A stretch of 64,000 bases of DNA from assembly GCA_947561395.2 (NCBI GenBank), contig OX387193.1, forward strand, positions 16,934,534 to 16,998,533. The letters run 5' to 3'. Positions 1 through 12,642 of this stretch are shown piece after piece. Made by a program: the position numbers and the translations under genes. The DNA comes from Buxus sempervirens (Eukaryota > Streptophyta > Magnoliopsida > Buxales > Buxaceae). The notes beneath the pieces are model-generated. The model saw only the letters and a program-made list of their open reading frames with translations, did not search any database and was not told the DNA's origin. The first letter of the stretch is position 1; each line of letters starts with the position of its first letter.

Positions 1-669
1 CAGAGTTAATCTAAATTACATTTAGGTGATTCCAAGAACTATTCTACCTTATTGTCCAACATAAAAACCAATCTTTTGATACCGAACCTTTCATTCACCA
101 AATTATACAAAGAATGAAATTATTTAGTTCAGTCAAGTAAATTTAACATTTCCATTTCTTCTATTACTGAAATTATACCAGATAATAACCACGAATCTTT
201 GTGACACAAATACACACAATCAATACACGATTCCATAGAATTTGCATATGACATAGTGCATCTCATACAACAATTCAATGCATAAAACAATACAAATTCA
301 ACATAATTCCCCTACCTTATTTCCTTTCTTATTCTCTTCTTTCTCCTTTCTCCTTTCTTCCTTCTCCTACTTCTGATGGAACTCTTCTTTTCTTCTCTCT
401 CAACTCAATGAAAAGCAGCTGGGAATGAAACCCTCAGCTGCTTGCTTACCTTATAATTACACTTTAAATATGATTTGATACAACGCCACGCCACCAGATC
501 TTATATAAATCACCAATCAAACACTTTCACATGCATACCAATTCAAACTGAAATAAAACCACACCATTGGTCACAATTAAATACATGTAATTATACTATA
601 AAAAGACCAAAATACCATCATATTTATTGCTTAATTACAAGAGCAAAATTACAGGATATTACATGAACA
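1..669. other. no supported gene
   Basis: AT-rich sequence with a pyrimidine-rich stretch around 320-400. I see no coding exon with family similarity; the one short open frame (475-666) has no recognisable motif. The region ends at the target-site duplication of the element at 678. Confidence 0.5.
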
Positions 670-677
670 GTGAAATG

Positions 678-1413
678 TAGGGGTGGCGATTGTGATCCGC
701 CAACCTACCCGGTCTATGGCAAGTTAGGGTTGATTGTTTCAACCCGTGGGTCAGGTTCCGGTTTGGAATTTTCAACCCGAAAATAATCCGGTTGGGTTCA
801 AGTTTGACACGTCAACCAGAATGACCTGAATTAACCCGAATAATAACTTTTGTATACTAGAACATTGTACTAACAATAGTTGTGGCTACTCAATCTTTGG
901 CCTTTTAATATAGATAATGACAAAGGATGAAGTTGTTGAAAACTTTCTAGATATAAATATTTCAGATTTCTTTGCCTTCAATGATGTAAATTGAGGTCTT
1001 GATGGCAAGTAAAGTCTTCTAAGACTTTCTTATTATGTTTTAATTCTTTTTCTTAATGTTACTCTAGTTCTATCTTAATGATTATTATATTAATGTACTT
1101 TTTTTATGTGCTCTTATATTATATTATTGTACTTGTTAGGTGTGCTTTAACATTAGAATGAATTAAAAAATAGAATTTTTTTTGGACATTGGGGTTTGGA
1201 CACTAGGGGGTTTGCCGTTTTGGACCTTTTGGCTAGTAGCAATTTTCAATTTTTGTTACTATTTAAAACTATATTAATGGGTTGGTGTGTTAAAGGGGTT
1301 GTTTTAGGGTTTGGAGATTCCAACCCATTTATTAAATGGGCAAGTTTGGGTTGAACCTTAACACATTAACCCCTACATCAACCTGATCTAAACCCGACCC
1401 ATTGCCACCTATA
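678..1413. mobile_element. non-autonomous hAT-type element (MITE-like)
   Basis: The 736-bp segment starts TAGGGGTGGC and ends GCCACCTATA, imperfect terminal inverted repeats, and is flanked on both sides by the identical 8-bp duplication GTGAAATG (670-677 and 1414-1421). An 8-bp duplication with short TIRs is the signature of hAT transposons. The interior is rich in short AACCCG/GGGTTG motifs near both ends and has no transposase reading frame, so it would move only with enzyme supplied from elsewhere. Confidence 0.85.
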
Positions 1414-1466
1414 GTGAAATGGCATTAATCTAGTCTAATCTAATCATATATATAAGCAGAGTCCTC

Positions 1467-1760
1467 AAACCCCATACTCTCTCTCCTCCACATGGACAAG
1501 CCCCCTTTCTCCAATGGCCCTTTCGGGCCCCCACGTCAAAATAATTTATTTTAATCAATAATGTTTTTAAAATAGATAGTATTTGAATTTTTTATTATCT
1601 TTAACTAAATTATCTACGTGAAACCCCATACTCTCTCTCCTCCACGTGGACAGCTCTCCTTTCACTAATGGCCCTTTTGGGCCCCACATCAAAATAATTT
1701 ATTTGTAATCAATAATTTTTTTATAAATAGATAATATTTGAATTTTTCCAATGTCATTTT
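1467..1760. repeat. direct duplication of about 150 bp
   Basis: The stretch starting AAACCCCATACTCTCTCTCC at 1467 recurs from about 1620 with small changes, including the GGCCC...GGGCCC core and the following AAAATAATTTATT. The spacing is about 153 bp. It looks like a local tandem duplication of non-coding DNA. Confidence 0.75.
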
Positions 1761-2322
1761 TAACTAAATTATTATCTTTTCAAAGTCATAGAGCCCCAAA
1801 ACTATCTTTAACTAATTAATAATCAAAAATATATTTCTCTCTTTTCCATTGGGATTTAATGAACTAAACACAAGGAAGTAACAAAATTAAAGCGCATTGG
1901 GATTTAACCTTCACGTATATATATTTGAGCTTAGATATAACCTTTTGGGCCCCATGTTATCTTTAACTTAATTAATATATAAATATATGTCTTCACGTTA
2001 GGTATCAGGATATATTTATCTTCACGTGTATATATTTGAGTTTACATCTATAAAAAAAAAAAAAAGGTCTCTTAGGTGTGTTATTCATATGTTATCTTTA
2101 GGAATGTTATCTAGATAATCGCATATGTTAATATGTTAATTAATATATATCTTTATGTAATATTCCATTTTCTATACATAGTTAAATACTATACCAAAAG
2201 AAAAGATAAAAAAAATAAAAATAAAAAACTGAAAAAGTGAGGTATGGTGACATCTAATCCCTCTTTTTTGTATATTATTATGCACAAGAAAAAAAATGTA
2301 AAAGTGTTAATATATACATACA

Positions 2323-2358
<36 letters not shown>

Positions 2359-3308
2359 TATATATATTTCATAAAATCTTATTATCTTCAAAAAATATAA
2401 AAATATAAATTTTATATGTTTTTATATTTTGCACAAGACCTAAAAATGTGTTTTTTACATTTTTTTGGGAGTTTTGTCATTTTTAAAATTTTTCCATAGA
2501 ATAGCACAAATAATCCTAACACACAAGTGAATTGCTAGCAAAAATTTTGTCAAAATGATAGATGGGTCTCAAACAAAATAGCATCATAATTGGTATGGCT
2601 AATCTTGACACCAATTATAGAATTCAATTAGTAAACATGTATTAATGAAGATATGAAACATATGTTAAAAGTATGTTAACAAAGATAGGAAATATACGAA
2701 AAAGATATGAGATAAAAATAAAGGAAGAATTATTTTTAATAGATAAAGATATAGGGACAACAATGAAATAAGATTACAATGGTAACAAACTATGCTATAT
2801 TTATTTAATAATAAAAACTATATAAATTATTCAATAACATTTTATTAAAAAAAATGTTCCTTTTGGGTCCCATGTCTTCTTTCTCTTCCGTTGGTAACAA
2901 GACGAGACAAGTTGACCCAATTGTAGTATAAAGTGTTAAATTATATATGAATAATTTTAAGAATATACAAGGGTAGGAGACTTCGTCTTTGATTTTTGAG
3001 TTTTTAATGTTTTGAAAGTCTTCCATCTATATTGAACAGTGTCTACTTAATAGTAAACTTTCTATGCAGGTAGAAAACAAATTTTAATTCACCTTGATAA
3101 ATAGCTATGTAAATTATATTGTTACCGGTATGTAAGCTTAGCATAGATCATAGGTCGGCATACTCTGACTGTTAAGTAAGAGCAAGCCATCGAAGCTTTC
3201 AACAATCTAAAGAAAAATTTTAGATATGTTACAATGATTTTATATGTGTACGTATAAACATATATCATGAACCATTCAAAACATATATTAATAAAAATAT
3301 GAAATATA
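1761..3308. other. AT-rich intergenic DNA with microsatellite
   Basis: No gene is supported. A (TACA)n run at about 2313-2352 is followed by (TA)n, and a short poly-A run lies near 2050. Open frames at 2805-3026 and 3122-3328 on the minus strand have no recognisable motif. Confidence 0.5.
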
Positions 3309-5440
3309 TTGTAAAATCCTGAACCCAATTATTTCTTAATTATTAAGTTTATTCATTTAAAGTGAGATCATTAGACTAATTTAGTACTTATGCTATGAAG
3401 GTGAGGTGGATGTAGATCATGCCTGAGAATTTGGAAAAGCAAATTGAAGTCTATTGAAGGTTTCTAAGTAAGCTTAATTAAGGTTATGTCTAAATTTCAA
3501 TTTGCTAAGGTACCTTCAAGTAGTTCTAGTGAAGTAGCAATCAAATTCTAAAAATTTGAAATTAAGTGTGAAAAATTAGCCTTAACGTGCGAACCTTGAA
3601 TCGTGTGTTTATCACGCATTGAACAAACGCTCGAACAGAATCCTATGGCGCACAGATCACGTGTGCGCATTGAGTTAATTCTACATAACCTATTTGATAA
3701 AATTTCAATGCTCGAATGTTCAAACATTAATGTTCATGCATGTGGAACCATTGAAATCACCTAAAGGACCTCCTAAATACCACATGAAATTAACATAAAT
3801 AAAGAGTTGCTACCATCCAAAATCTTGGTGTGGATGGACACCAAAGTGCGCATAAAAGAACAAGATAGAGCCAAAGTAGCTCTAATTTATGGTCCAATCT
3901 AGAAATAAAGTAAGGGGGTTAGGTTATGAATAGGGGAAGGTGTTAAGCAACCCCACTCATCCATACAAGATGGTTGCAATGTGCTTATCATGCTACATAC
4001 TTGCTTGCATACAAAAATCACTCAAAAATAAGCAAAAGTAAGCAAACACGTGTGTGATTCTCTACATGAGTTGTCCAATTGATTCTGGACTCTCTTCATA
4101 GATTCATCACTCCCAAGACTTCTTGATCAAAGCAAAAATCAAGACAAATTTTAAAAAAAAGTGGAACAAATCAAATCTGGAAAAAATCAGGGCAATATGA
4201 GCTATTTGAGATATAAGCCTTCAATTAACCATAACTTCACTCATTTCAAACTCAAATTGAGTGAAACCAAGGTCATTTGAAAGCTTATTAGATGTAAAAG
4301 ACTTAGCAAAAATTTCATTCTAATCCAATAAAAAACAAGGGAGATATGCTTGTTCAAAATTATTGGTCTATCACAGTAACAGTGGTGACCAGGCCTACTT
4401 CACAAGTCTATTCGTGGAAATCCCTACCATGTAAATCCTTGAAAATTGGTATGGATGAAGTATGAAATCCCTTCTTTCAAATGGCATAGGCCTCAGACCT
4501 TAGTTCATCCATATGAAGCCTATGTGAAGCCTAACTGCTATTGAAAAGTACAAGGTCAATCAAGCCCACATACCTAAATTATAACTTAAAAATCATGAAA
4601 CCACTTGGATTTGAAATTAAATTCATGAAGGAAAACTCAAAAATCAAAATTACTCAAATGGGAGTTAATATGAGCCTTTGGTGCTCAATTAAAGTGATAA
4701 GTACAGCAAACTTTGTAAATCTGACTTGTCATTTTAATCAAATGGTATAAGCAATCGGCTAGGAGAAAACTTATGAAGATTCGCGGGATTAAAGTAGACT
4801 TCCTCATCTTTCAGACACAACTGGTTTCATTCAGAAATTCCTTCAAAGGACCAAGAAATGAATGAAAAAAGTTAAAGTACAGGTTCTATTCAGATTTGTA
4901 AAACTGGAGTGAATTCAAGTCAAAATCATAAATGTGTGCACATAACTTTGTAGATTTGATTTGAAAACACTTAAAATATCATAAAAATGATCTACAAGAA
5001 TTTAGGGCATGGATTTGGCCCAGATCTCTCATTATATGGAGAGTGAGAACCAAATCTTCCTACATTTGCATGAGATTAACTCAAATTGAGAGAGATTAGA
5101 CCATGAGGTCTTCTCTTAAAGATTAAAATCATTGAAATCAATATCAAAAAGTCCTGAGATGCTGACCTAAGGCTCTAATCTCATATCCACCATATTGAGC
5201 ATGGTAGATCTAAGATTCATGCCTAGATTGAAGAAAACAAGTGATTGTGTGAATGAAAGTGTATAGGAAATCAAATCTTTGGAGAGAATTGAGATCAAAT
5301 GTTATAAAACAGCATAGATCTATAAAATTACTCTTACTTTGAAGTAAAAATACACAAAAACAATAATCACATTCAAAATAGAAAAATCATGCATATAGTA
5401 TCTCAAAAAGGGTTTAAAACCTAAGGATCCGTTCCATAGC
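3309..5440 (+). mobile_element. unclassified repeat; possible truncated TGTAA-type unit
   Basis: The sequence from 3309 begins TGTAAAATCCTGAACCC, matching the starts of the three bounded units elsewhere in the window (TGTAAAATCCCAG at 36505; the minus-strand start of the unit ending at 53215; CGTAAAACCCCGACC at 60985). No matching end or 5-bp duplication was found, so this is at best a truncated copy. The rest, to about 5.4 kb, is non-coding and looks like retrotransposon non-coding sequence, but I cannot classify it. Confidence 0.3.
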
Positions 5441-6063
5441 TTGTTTCCTCTAACTCTCTCTTCACATTTTACGATTAAAGAAGTGGCTTCAAGTACTTTA
5501 AACCATGTTTTGGGGTTTCAAACACACCCAAGCCATCTCCCTCGTCTCTCTCCGCACAATCCTTTCTGGCCATGGAATCTCCTTTCTCGAACCTGCCAAA
5601 ATCGAATTCATTCCTTCTTAGTTCACCCTTATTTCTATTTCCTTGACAACCGCTTAGCTTTCGGAAAATCGAAAGACGGAATCAAGTTGTGTTGCAGATC
5701 AGACCATTTTTTTTATGGTTCTAAAAAACCGCTTAGCTTCAATGTTCGGAATGTCAAGAAGAAGGGATATAAAATCTGTTGCAGATCAAGCTATGTTCAT
5801 GATGATGCTAAGAAACCGATATAGCTTGCGTTGAACTTCCTTTATTTTAACCGGATTATCTATAGGATGATACTAGCCGATCTAGTCGCAAATTCTTCAC
5901 TAGTCGAGAAACTTGCTGCCTGTAGTGTTGAAGTCCAGGAAACGACTAGGGAAATTCGTTTGACTCTCCTTCTACTTTATTCCGGTACTTCCAATATTTT
6001 TGGGAGGTTTTTGGTTGCCAGAATAGTAGCCTTTAATCAATCTAAATCATGCTTAGTTGAAAC
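5441..6063 (+). other. unrecognised open frames, doubtful coding
   Basis: Two adjacent short open frames (5441-5824, 127 codons; 5831-6082, 83 codons) lie here. The first contains a weak internal duplication (CCRSDHFFYGSKKPLS against CCRSSYVHDDAKKPI), matching a duplicated DNA stretch at about 5690-5820. No domain is recognised. The second runs into the inserted MITE at 6064, so its end belongs to the element. It could be a gene remnant or chance; I favour non-functional sequence. Confidence 0.2.
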
Positions 6064-6630
6064 GAAAACGGATCCTCTATGAAGCGGATCCTCTGTGAAG
6101 CGCGATCCAAACGTTGGATCAAATTAAATGAAGGCTATCAAATATGGGGGTACCTCAGGCAAATAATGGGGTAATTCTGTCAAATACTGTGGTACCTCAG
6201 GCAAACATGGGGTACCCGATCATCTTCATGGAGGTACCTTCGGCCTAAAAATGGAGTACCTCTGTCAAATACGGGTACCTCAGGTATCCAACTATAACCC
6301 GAAGCTACCTCCCTAAATCATGGTAGGTACCTTCCAAAATAAGTTTAAGGTACCCCACTGTAAGCCCAAGGTGCCCTCATGTAAGTCTAAGGTACTCCCA
6401 TATAAGTCTAAGGTACCCCCCATGATAAGCCATATGCAGTCACCAAAATTAACCTAAGGTACCCCCTTCTTAGCCTAAGGTACCCCAATATAAGTCGAAG
6501 GTATCCCAATATAAACCGAAGGTACCTCCCTACAGAGAGGATTGGACCAAATTAATTTGGTCCGTTGGATTGCGCTTCACAGAGGATCCTCTACTTCACA
6601 GACGATCCGCTTCACAGAGGATCCCAAACC
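6064..6630. mobile_element. Mutator-type MITE with long TIRs
   Basis: The 567-bp element is flanked by the perfect 9-bp duplication AGTTGAAAC (6055-6063 and 6631-6639), the length typical of Mutator-like elements. Its termini are long imperfect inverted repeats built from GGATCCTCTGTGAAGCGGAT motifs: two successive copies at the left end, three at the right end, each side followed inward by GCGCGATCC or its complement. The interior is a GGTACC-rich minisatellite and there is no transposase. Confidence 0.85.
6130..6535. repeat. GGTACC minisatellite inside the MITE
   Basis: Degenerate units of roughly 20-32 bp each contain GGTACCTCAGGC or AAGGTACCCC with variable AT-rich linkers. The unit changes form midway, from the TCAGGCAAAT type to the TAAGTCTAAGGTACCCC type. 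A related GGTACCTTAGGTA array occurs at 60200-60720. Confidence 0.8.
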
Positions 6631-6822
6631 AGTTGAAACACCCTATTGGCCGGAATTTTGTGAATTTGATGAAATGACATGCCGATTTTGATTTTTTAAA
6701 AGTTTAAAGGGTTAAAATAAAATTTCTAGTTTTTATCCCCCTCTCTCTTAATTTTCATTTGCAATTAAGTGCTTAATACAAAGGTTTACCAAACACAAAT
6801 CTTTTTTAAAATGAGCAACATT

Positions 6823-7023
6823 ATTATTATTATTTTATTTTGAACTCAGGGTATGCGGGTCGCTTATGCTCAACCGACTAATCCTAGGGGCCTATGCAAG
6901 ACCCTACAACCCACATGGCCCAAGTAAGTCCAAGGCCCATCTAAGAGGTTTTGGATCCGAGACCTTGGAGGAAGCACACCCCAAGCCCCAAGCCTTGACC
7001 ACCAGACCAACCCTTTAGGATTT
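6823..7023 (-). mobile_element. tRNA-derived SINE
   Basis: Read on the minus strand the element starts near 7023 with a box-A-like TGGTCTGGTGGTCAAGGC, then a box-B-like GGTCTCGGATCC, and ends in an (AAT)n-rich tail at 6823-6840. It is flanked by a 13-bp duplication with one mismatch (AATGAGCAACATT at 6810-6822, AATGAGCAATATT at 7024-7036). Internal Pol III promoter boxes, an A-rich tail and a long duplication are diagnostic of SINE insertion. The subfamily is not identified. Confidence 0.75.
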
Positions 7024-7036
7024 AATGAGCAATATT

Positions 7037-10000
7037 TTAAATTATGGTTAGGTACTTAAATAAGATAAGTTACCTACTACAAGCACACGCCACTTGAGAC
7101 TGACTAGGTTGAACGCTCCATACAGTAATGTTTATACATCCCATATAAGCCAATCCAAGTAATCCCCGAGTAGACTGGGTCTTTATATACCAGAAAAAGT
7201 CATGCATGATGCACGCAGCAAAATAATTAGATAAGTATAGACAATTTATTAGGAGATAAAAGTGAAGAGTATTTTGGGTATTAATAGGTAGTTCTATGAA
7301 TGCATTTCCTCTGGTTGCAAAATCAGGCGGTACTACGATACCATTTGGCTAGAATGGTTTTTGGAGTGTGGGCGCCATCTTAAAATGGGCATGCATCCAT
7401 TTGTTTCACGACTGTACAACCGAATTGTACTAGAGGAAACTGTCTCTAGTTATGTGTAAGCAATTAAATGCGAAATAAAAGTAAATATAAATAAAAGTAA
7501 AAGGCATTTTTGATAATAGATGGTAGTTATGTATGCATAAAAAAATAATTGGGAGATAGAAATAAATAGAATTAAAAGTAAGGAGTTATCTTGATAGCAA
7601 ATACTAGCTAACTGAAAATCTCAAGGGTTCTCTTTATAATAATCTATACTATTAGTAAAAGATGATAAGCTAGCTCGAAGGCTTTCTGGTCTCACCCACC
7701 AGACTTAGGTGGCTGGTGAGATAAGACCCTTATGTCCATGAGGAAGAATGACATGGTCATTTTAAGTTGTCAGAAAAGATCCTTTGCAGTTTTATTATGC
7801 GTACAGGGTTTTTATAATTTTTTTAATATTTCTTATGTCCTTTACAAAAAAATAATTAATGGCGCTTTTGGGTGAAGAGAAATCTTCCACCATGTTTCAT
7901 GTGGACCCCACTTGAAATATTTACAGCAATAAAAAAAACATAAACTGTTAGATGCTCACATGACAGCATCTCACAGCCAAAGCAATAACCAAATCAGGTA
8001 AACATAGCAAAAGATTTCAACAAGTATTAGATTCATTGAGAAGCATAAAGACTAGTAAAAGTAATGAACTTTAAATTGCGAAATTGATGTTAGTTTCAGT
8101 TATGTGTTTTAGACAACCATTACACCTAAAAGCTTAAAACTTATAAAAGGAAGTATAACTATGTACATCAAAGGGCTCAAATATTCGGCTTCCCCCACCC
8201 CAACCAAAAAATTTGTAACTTCAGAAATTTCGTGTCTTTAAAAGCTCCATCTATTGTCCAAAAGAATGGTAATAAAATGAAACGACTAAAATTATTATAT
8301 CAAATTTTTTTAGCACCTTCATCTTAGCAAAATTAATCATATCTTTGCCCCAAAATTTTGAAATTGCTTAACAAGTCCCTCAATCTAGCTAAGACTATAA
8401 ATTGGGGGAGACATCCTCTGCACTTTTCTCTTGCACGTTGATAGACATGCCATCACATAGAGAATCTAACTTTTAGAGTTTTTTCAATGAGAAAAACCTC
8501 CATTTATAACAAGGAAAAACTTCTAATATCAGATACTCCATGTCGCAACATCTCTCTCAAAGTACAAAGAAAAGTGCTGGAAAAAATTACAGAGTATGTC
8601 AAACCCCTCGAATATGGTGACTTACCATCACAATAAAGATTTAATAATGATGCTACCTTGAGAAAAAAAAAGTTAAAAATTAAAAATAAAGAAAAAGGCC
8701 ATGTATTAGACTTTCTTTTATTATTTTTTTATTCTTTACGATAAGTGCCTCATATATGAGCTAGTTGTTTTGCCCATGCTAAGCGCGGGAACACATTTTC
8801 TTTATAACATGTTATTTTATATATGAACTTTACTTATATGGAGCTCTTCATTGGTTGGTACATAGCAGTGCATGTTAAGGCCAAACCAAATTAGTTGGTT
8901 GTTTTTATTTCTTTTTATATTTTGTTATTTTAAATGTAAGGATTGTTTTGAGATATGGGAAATGAAGGAATATGATGATGAGAAGTATTGGACTAAACAA
9001 TGTTTTTGTAAGGAAAAAAAATTTAACTTGGATATTTTAATACTTAGAAGGTATTGAGTTTTTGAATGTGTGGTGAAATTTTAGTACTGAATCATTCCTT
9101 CTTAACAATCATTTTTTCCTTGGATTTTCAATCTGTTTTGTACAATTAATTTCGAAGAATTAAGATGTCTTAATGATTACACATGCCTTCAGATATTATC
9201 ATTAGAGGGGTTAAAAATATGCTTATGAACAACCTTAAGCAGCATTGCTGCTTCAGGGAAACTTTAGGATAAATAACTTGCAAAAAGTGACTTCAGAAAA
9301 TTGGTTCCATGAGCACATTTGAATCATTTACAGATTATATCATTATTTCAACACATAAACAATATCCACATGGGCATAGTTATAATAATGAGTTAGAAGG
9401 AAGAGTTTCAGTTTCTAGGAAGGAACTGGATATAAATATAGATATAGATAAATGAAATATTAAGAAACAGACTTTAGCGACCTTAGAAAACTGATTCCTT
9501 TTTAGCACACTGCAGGCTAATGTTAGAATAAAGATGATGCTTTTTTGGCACACCTCCCCAGGTGTTATTTCACATATATGGTATAGAGATTTCATTTTTA
9601 CTTATTTGTACTTATATTTTATGGTTGAGCCATGTATGTTTTAAACATTATAAGCACCCTAATTTTGCACAGGATTGAAGTAAATATGGAAAAATATGTT
9701 TTTTTTTTCTCTGTTTGCAGAGTTTTTCACACAACTTGGATTCTCAATCTAATAAACTTGCTATCATGGATAGCTAAATACGAAAACATCTTTTTTCTTA
9801 TGCATGGTTTAGTAGAATGTGAGCAAAAGGTAAGTACCTTTAATTACTTTATGTCCTTATGCTTTGGATAAGAACTTTTGAGTTGTTTTGATATAACCTT
9901 CCATGGTTTTGATTAAGATCATTACGAGAAAAATGAATTGGTTTTAAAGCTCAAGCTTAGCTCGAATCTCCCATTCATGGGGTGAGTTTATATTACTTGA

Positions 10001-10201
10001 GATAGAAGCCTACCATTTCATTTATGGCACCAATCATCTATACTATAAGTAAAGCGAAGTTCGGGAAATATTCCTCATATTCCAGCCCGCTGCTTTCATT
10101 GCCATACATAATCCATCAAAATCAGTAAAAAAACTCTACTATAAAAACGTACAATCCAAAAGTCTCACGTTAACTACTGACATGCAAGAATAAATGTGCC
10201 T
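7037..10201. other. gene-free intergenic stretch
   Basis: AT-rich DNA without recognisable coding sequence. Short open frames at 8872-9057, 9380-9595 (minus) and 9632-9871 show no motif and lack flanking splice context that would link them. Confidence 0.5.
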
Positions 10202-10209
10202 CCTCCAGT

Positions 10210-10441
10210 CAGTGGCGGAACCAGGCTTTGTCTAGGGGGGGCAATTGCCCCCCCTTTAAATTTTTATTTTTTAATTAAAAGTATATATTTTTCTATATAT
10301 TTTAATTGAAATTTATGTTTTGCCCCCCCTAAAATTTCTGGTTTGCCCCTCTATCTCCATGAAGTTTCTATATTTCATGTTTAAGTTTTAATTGAAAATT
10401 TTTTTTGCCCCCTCAGATTTGGAGTCCTGGTTCCGCCACTG
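10210..10441. mobile_element. hAT MITE with CAGTGGCGGAACCAGG TIRs
   Basis: The 232-bp element begins CAGTGGCGGAACCAGG and ends CCTGGTTCCGCCACTG, perfect 16-bp TIRs, between identical 8-bp duplications CCTCCAGT (10202-10209 and 10442-10449). The interior shows inverted C-rich and G-rich runs (GGGGGG...CCCCCC) and would fold into a hairpin. It has no coding capacity. It sits exactly at the edge of the palindromic repeat at 10442. Confidence 0.93.
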
Positions 10442-10840
10442 CCTCCAGTACAGCCCGAATCCTCTCTTTTGAATCGTCGTTCGAATGGTCATTCGAACGA
10501 CGATTCAGCGACGCGTGTCCAGCCTTTTAAACGAAAACGAAAACGGCAATTAACAACGATAGCCCCGTTAGTTTTCGTTTTCGGCCGTGAGCCGTTACTT
10601 TTCATTTTCGGCCGAATGGTTAATAAGAACCATTCGACCGTGGTTCGGCCAAATGGATTTTCTCCTTCCTATTGCGCCCGCGAAACACGAAATGAACGAA
10701 GTTTTCAAAACTCCCTCCTTTGTCTTCTCCGATTCCTGTTGCGCGCAGACGATTGAAATTTATTGATTTCCCCTTACGTTTGTTGGAGAAGAGAATAATT
10801 GATTTGCCCCACCCACCGATTGAGGTCAAGTTGATTAATT
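10442..10840 (+). repeat. palindrome-bearing dispersed repeat, copy 1
   Basis: This block matches, in reverse orientation, the sequence at about 27251-27800: both share the CCTCCAGTA...CAGCCCG.ATCCTCTCTT edge, a palindrome built on CGTTCGAATG, GCGTGTCC, TTAGTTTTCG, and a segment reading AATAAGAACCAT..GA..GTGGTTCGGC. A perfect 36-bp palindrome with 17-bp arms lies at 10471-10506. Open frames on both strands here (10469-10756 and 10620-10829) are not conserved between the two copies. The repeat class is unknown. Confidence 0.7.
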
Positions 10841-12627
10841 GTGTGAGACTGTAGATTCAGGTGCTTCTTCTTCCCCATTTGGTTTCCATCGACCTGGCAA
10901 TTCATCTAAATTTAACTGTGCAACATTGTACATTGCGTTCAGGTTGATTAAATTGTCTGAAGGAGTTCATACCTGACATCTTGAGGAACTGCCCGAATTT
11001 TGGGAGCTAACGGCTTGAAGGAGTTGCTTCGGAATCGAGTTTCGCGAACGGTGAACGTTTAAATATTTTTGAAAATGCATGGAATGAATTATTTGCTTTT
11101 TCACTATCAAGTAATCTTCGAGTGACATTGTGTTTCTTCGTTTTTTTTTTTTTGTTAGTAAACCTAGATTCTATATTCCAGATTATATTTTCAAGATTTA
11201 AGAATCTAAAAATCCTATTTAGATAAGCAAGATTATGAAGTCAGATTTGTAAACTAGAATCTAAAAATCATGTTTGATTGACATTGATTATTGAGATTAA
11301 ATTTGAAGTTTTTGTATAAAAAATAATATAATATAATATATATAGAAAAATAAATGTCTTACTTAAAGTTGTATATATTATTATATAATATGTATCTTTT
11401 TACTTAAATATTCAAATTTATATATTAATAATATTATATATAATATCATATAATAATGTTATATTATGTGTATTATAATAATATTATTGTAACATTATAT
11501 AATACTATTATAATATTATATAATATACGTAACAATTATAATAATTGCACACTTCTATAATATTATATTATATTATAATATAAATCAGATTACAATAATA
11601 TAATTTATGTTTATTATATTAGTATAAGAAATTTATTAGAATATGAAATTGTAAAATAGTATATATATTATAATATTATATTAAGATAATTAAATTATTA
11701 TAAATATAATATTATTTATGGCAATAAATCAATATAATATGTTTATTATATTATAATATGTAAATCAATATAATATGAATTATTAATATTACTATATTGC
11801 GTAGGATATATTAATATTTTATTATATTTTAATATATTAGTATTATATTAATATATTAAATATTATCATATATTATAATAATATATTAAATTTAATATAA
11901 TATTATGATTATGAAATATGTTTATTATATTAATATAATATGAAATATTAATAATATGATATTAAATATAATATACTAATATATTATAATATTATAATAT
12001 ATTATAATATTATAATATATTGCATTATAATACTTTTACGTTATTATTTATTATAATATGTTTTATATAATTTGTTATACATAATCTCTAAAAACACAGA
12101 TTTTGGAAATTTAAGCACCAATGTCCATAATCCCTATAATCACCAAGAAAGTAGATAGTGATTATGGGCTTGATTATGCAATTGGATAGTAGAATCCGAC
12201 CTTAAAATCCCAACCAAACACGGCTTTTAGATTATGTAATCAGATTCAAGTATAATCCAGATTCTATAATGCCCACCAAACACCCCCTTAGGCTTATATA
12301 TTTAGTTTAATTAGTTTCTCATTTTCAGTAATTGTCCATTTGTTATTATTATTCTTTACTAGTGGCTTGATGATGTGCTCGTGTCTGAGTAATGCTTATT
12401 TTCTTCTCCTTTTAAATAAACCTTTATTTTATTTAATTGTATTTTTTTTTGGTTCAATTTGAATGTACCATGGGTTGATCATCTTGGATGTTAATTACTT
12501 CGTGAATGTTGTTTATCCATTGTATTTGTTGGTTTTAAGAAGGACGAAACAAACCTGGCCTCTTATGATCTTTCATTTTAAGTCTGGTTATTTGCTTATA
12601 GAATAATGAGGGTTTTATATGTAAACA
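10841..12627 (+). other. probable 5'UTR/intron region of the FRS gene
   Basis: The stretch 10850-11050 is moderately GC-balanced and ends at CGCGAACGGTGAACG, a possible donor. An acceptor (ATGTAAACAG) ends at about 12627, sixteen bases before the ATG of the FRS gene. I infer an untranslated exon and a 5'UTR intron of about 1.6 kb, without transcript evidence. Most of the intron is the AT-rich block listed next. Confidence 0.35.
11141..12297. mobile_element. AT-rich MITE-like block
   Basis: About 1.15 kb dominated by ATATTATAAT-type sequence full of short palindromes. Both ends carry related outward motifs: a GATTCTATATTCCAGATTATA stretch at about 11168 and TATAATCCAGATTCTATAATG at about 12251, followed by CCCACCAAACACCCCC, a common plant MITE terminus. 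No clean target duplication was found, so the class is not assigned. Confidence 0.4.
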
Positions 12628-12642
12628 GAAAACACAGCGGAA

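Noticed and set aside
10469..10829. Overlapping open frames on both strands (95 and 69 codons)
   Set aside because: They lie in the palindromic repeat and are not conserved in its second copy at 27.5 kb.
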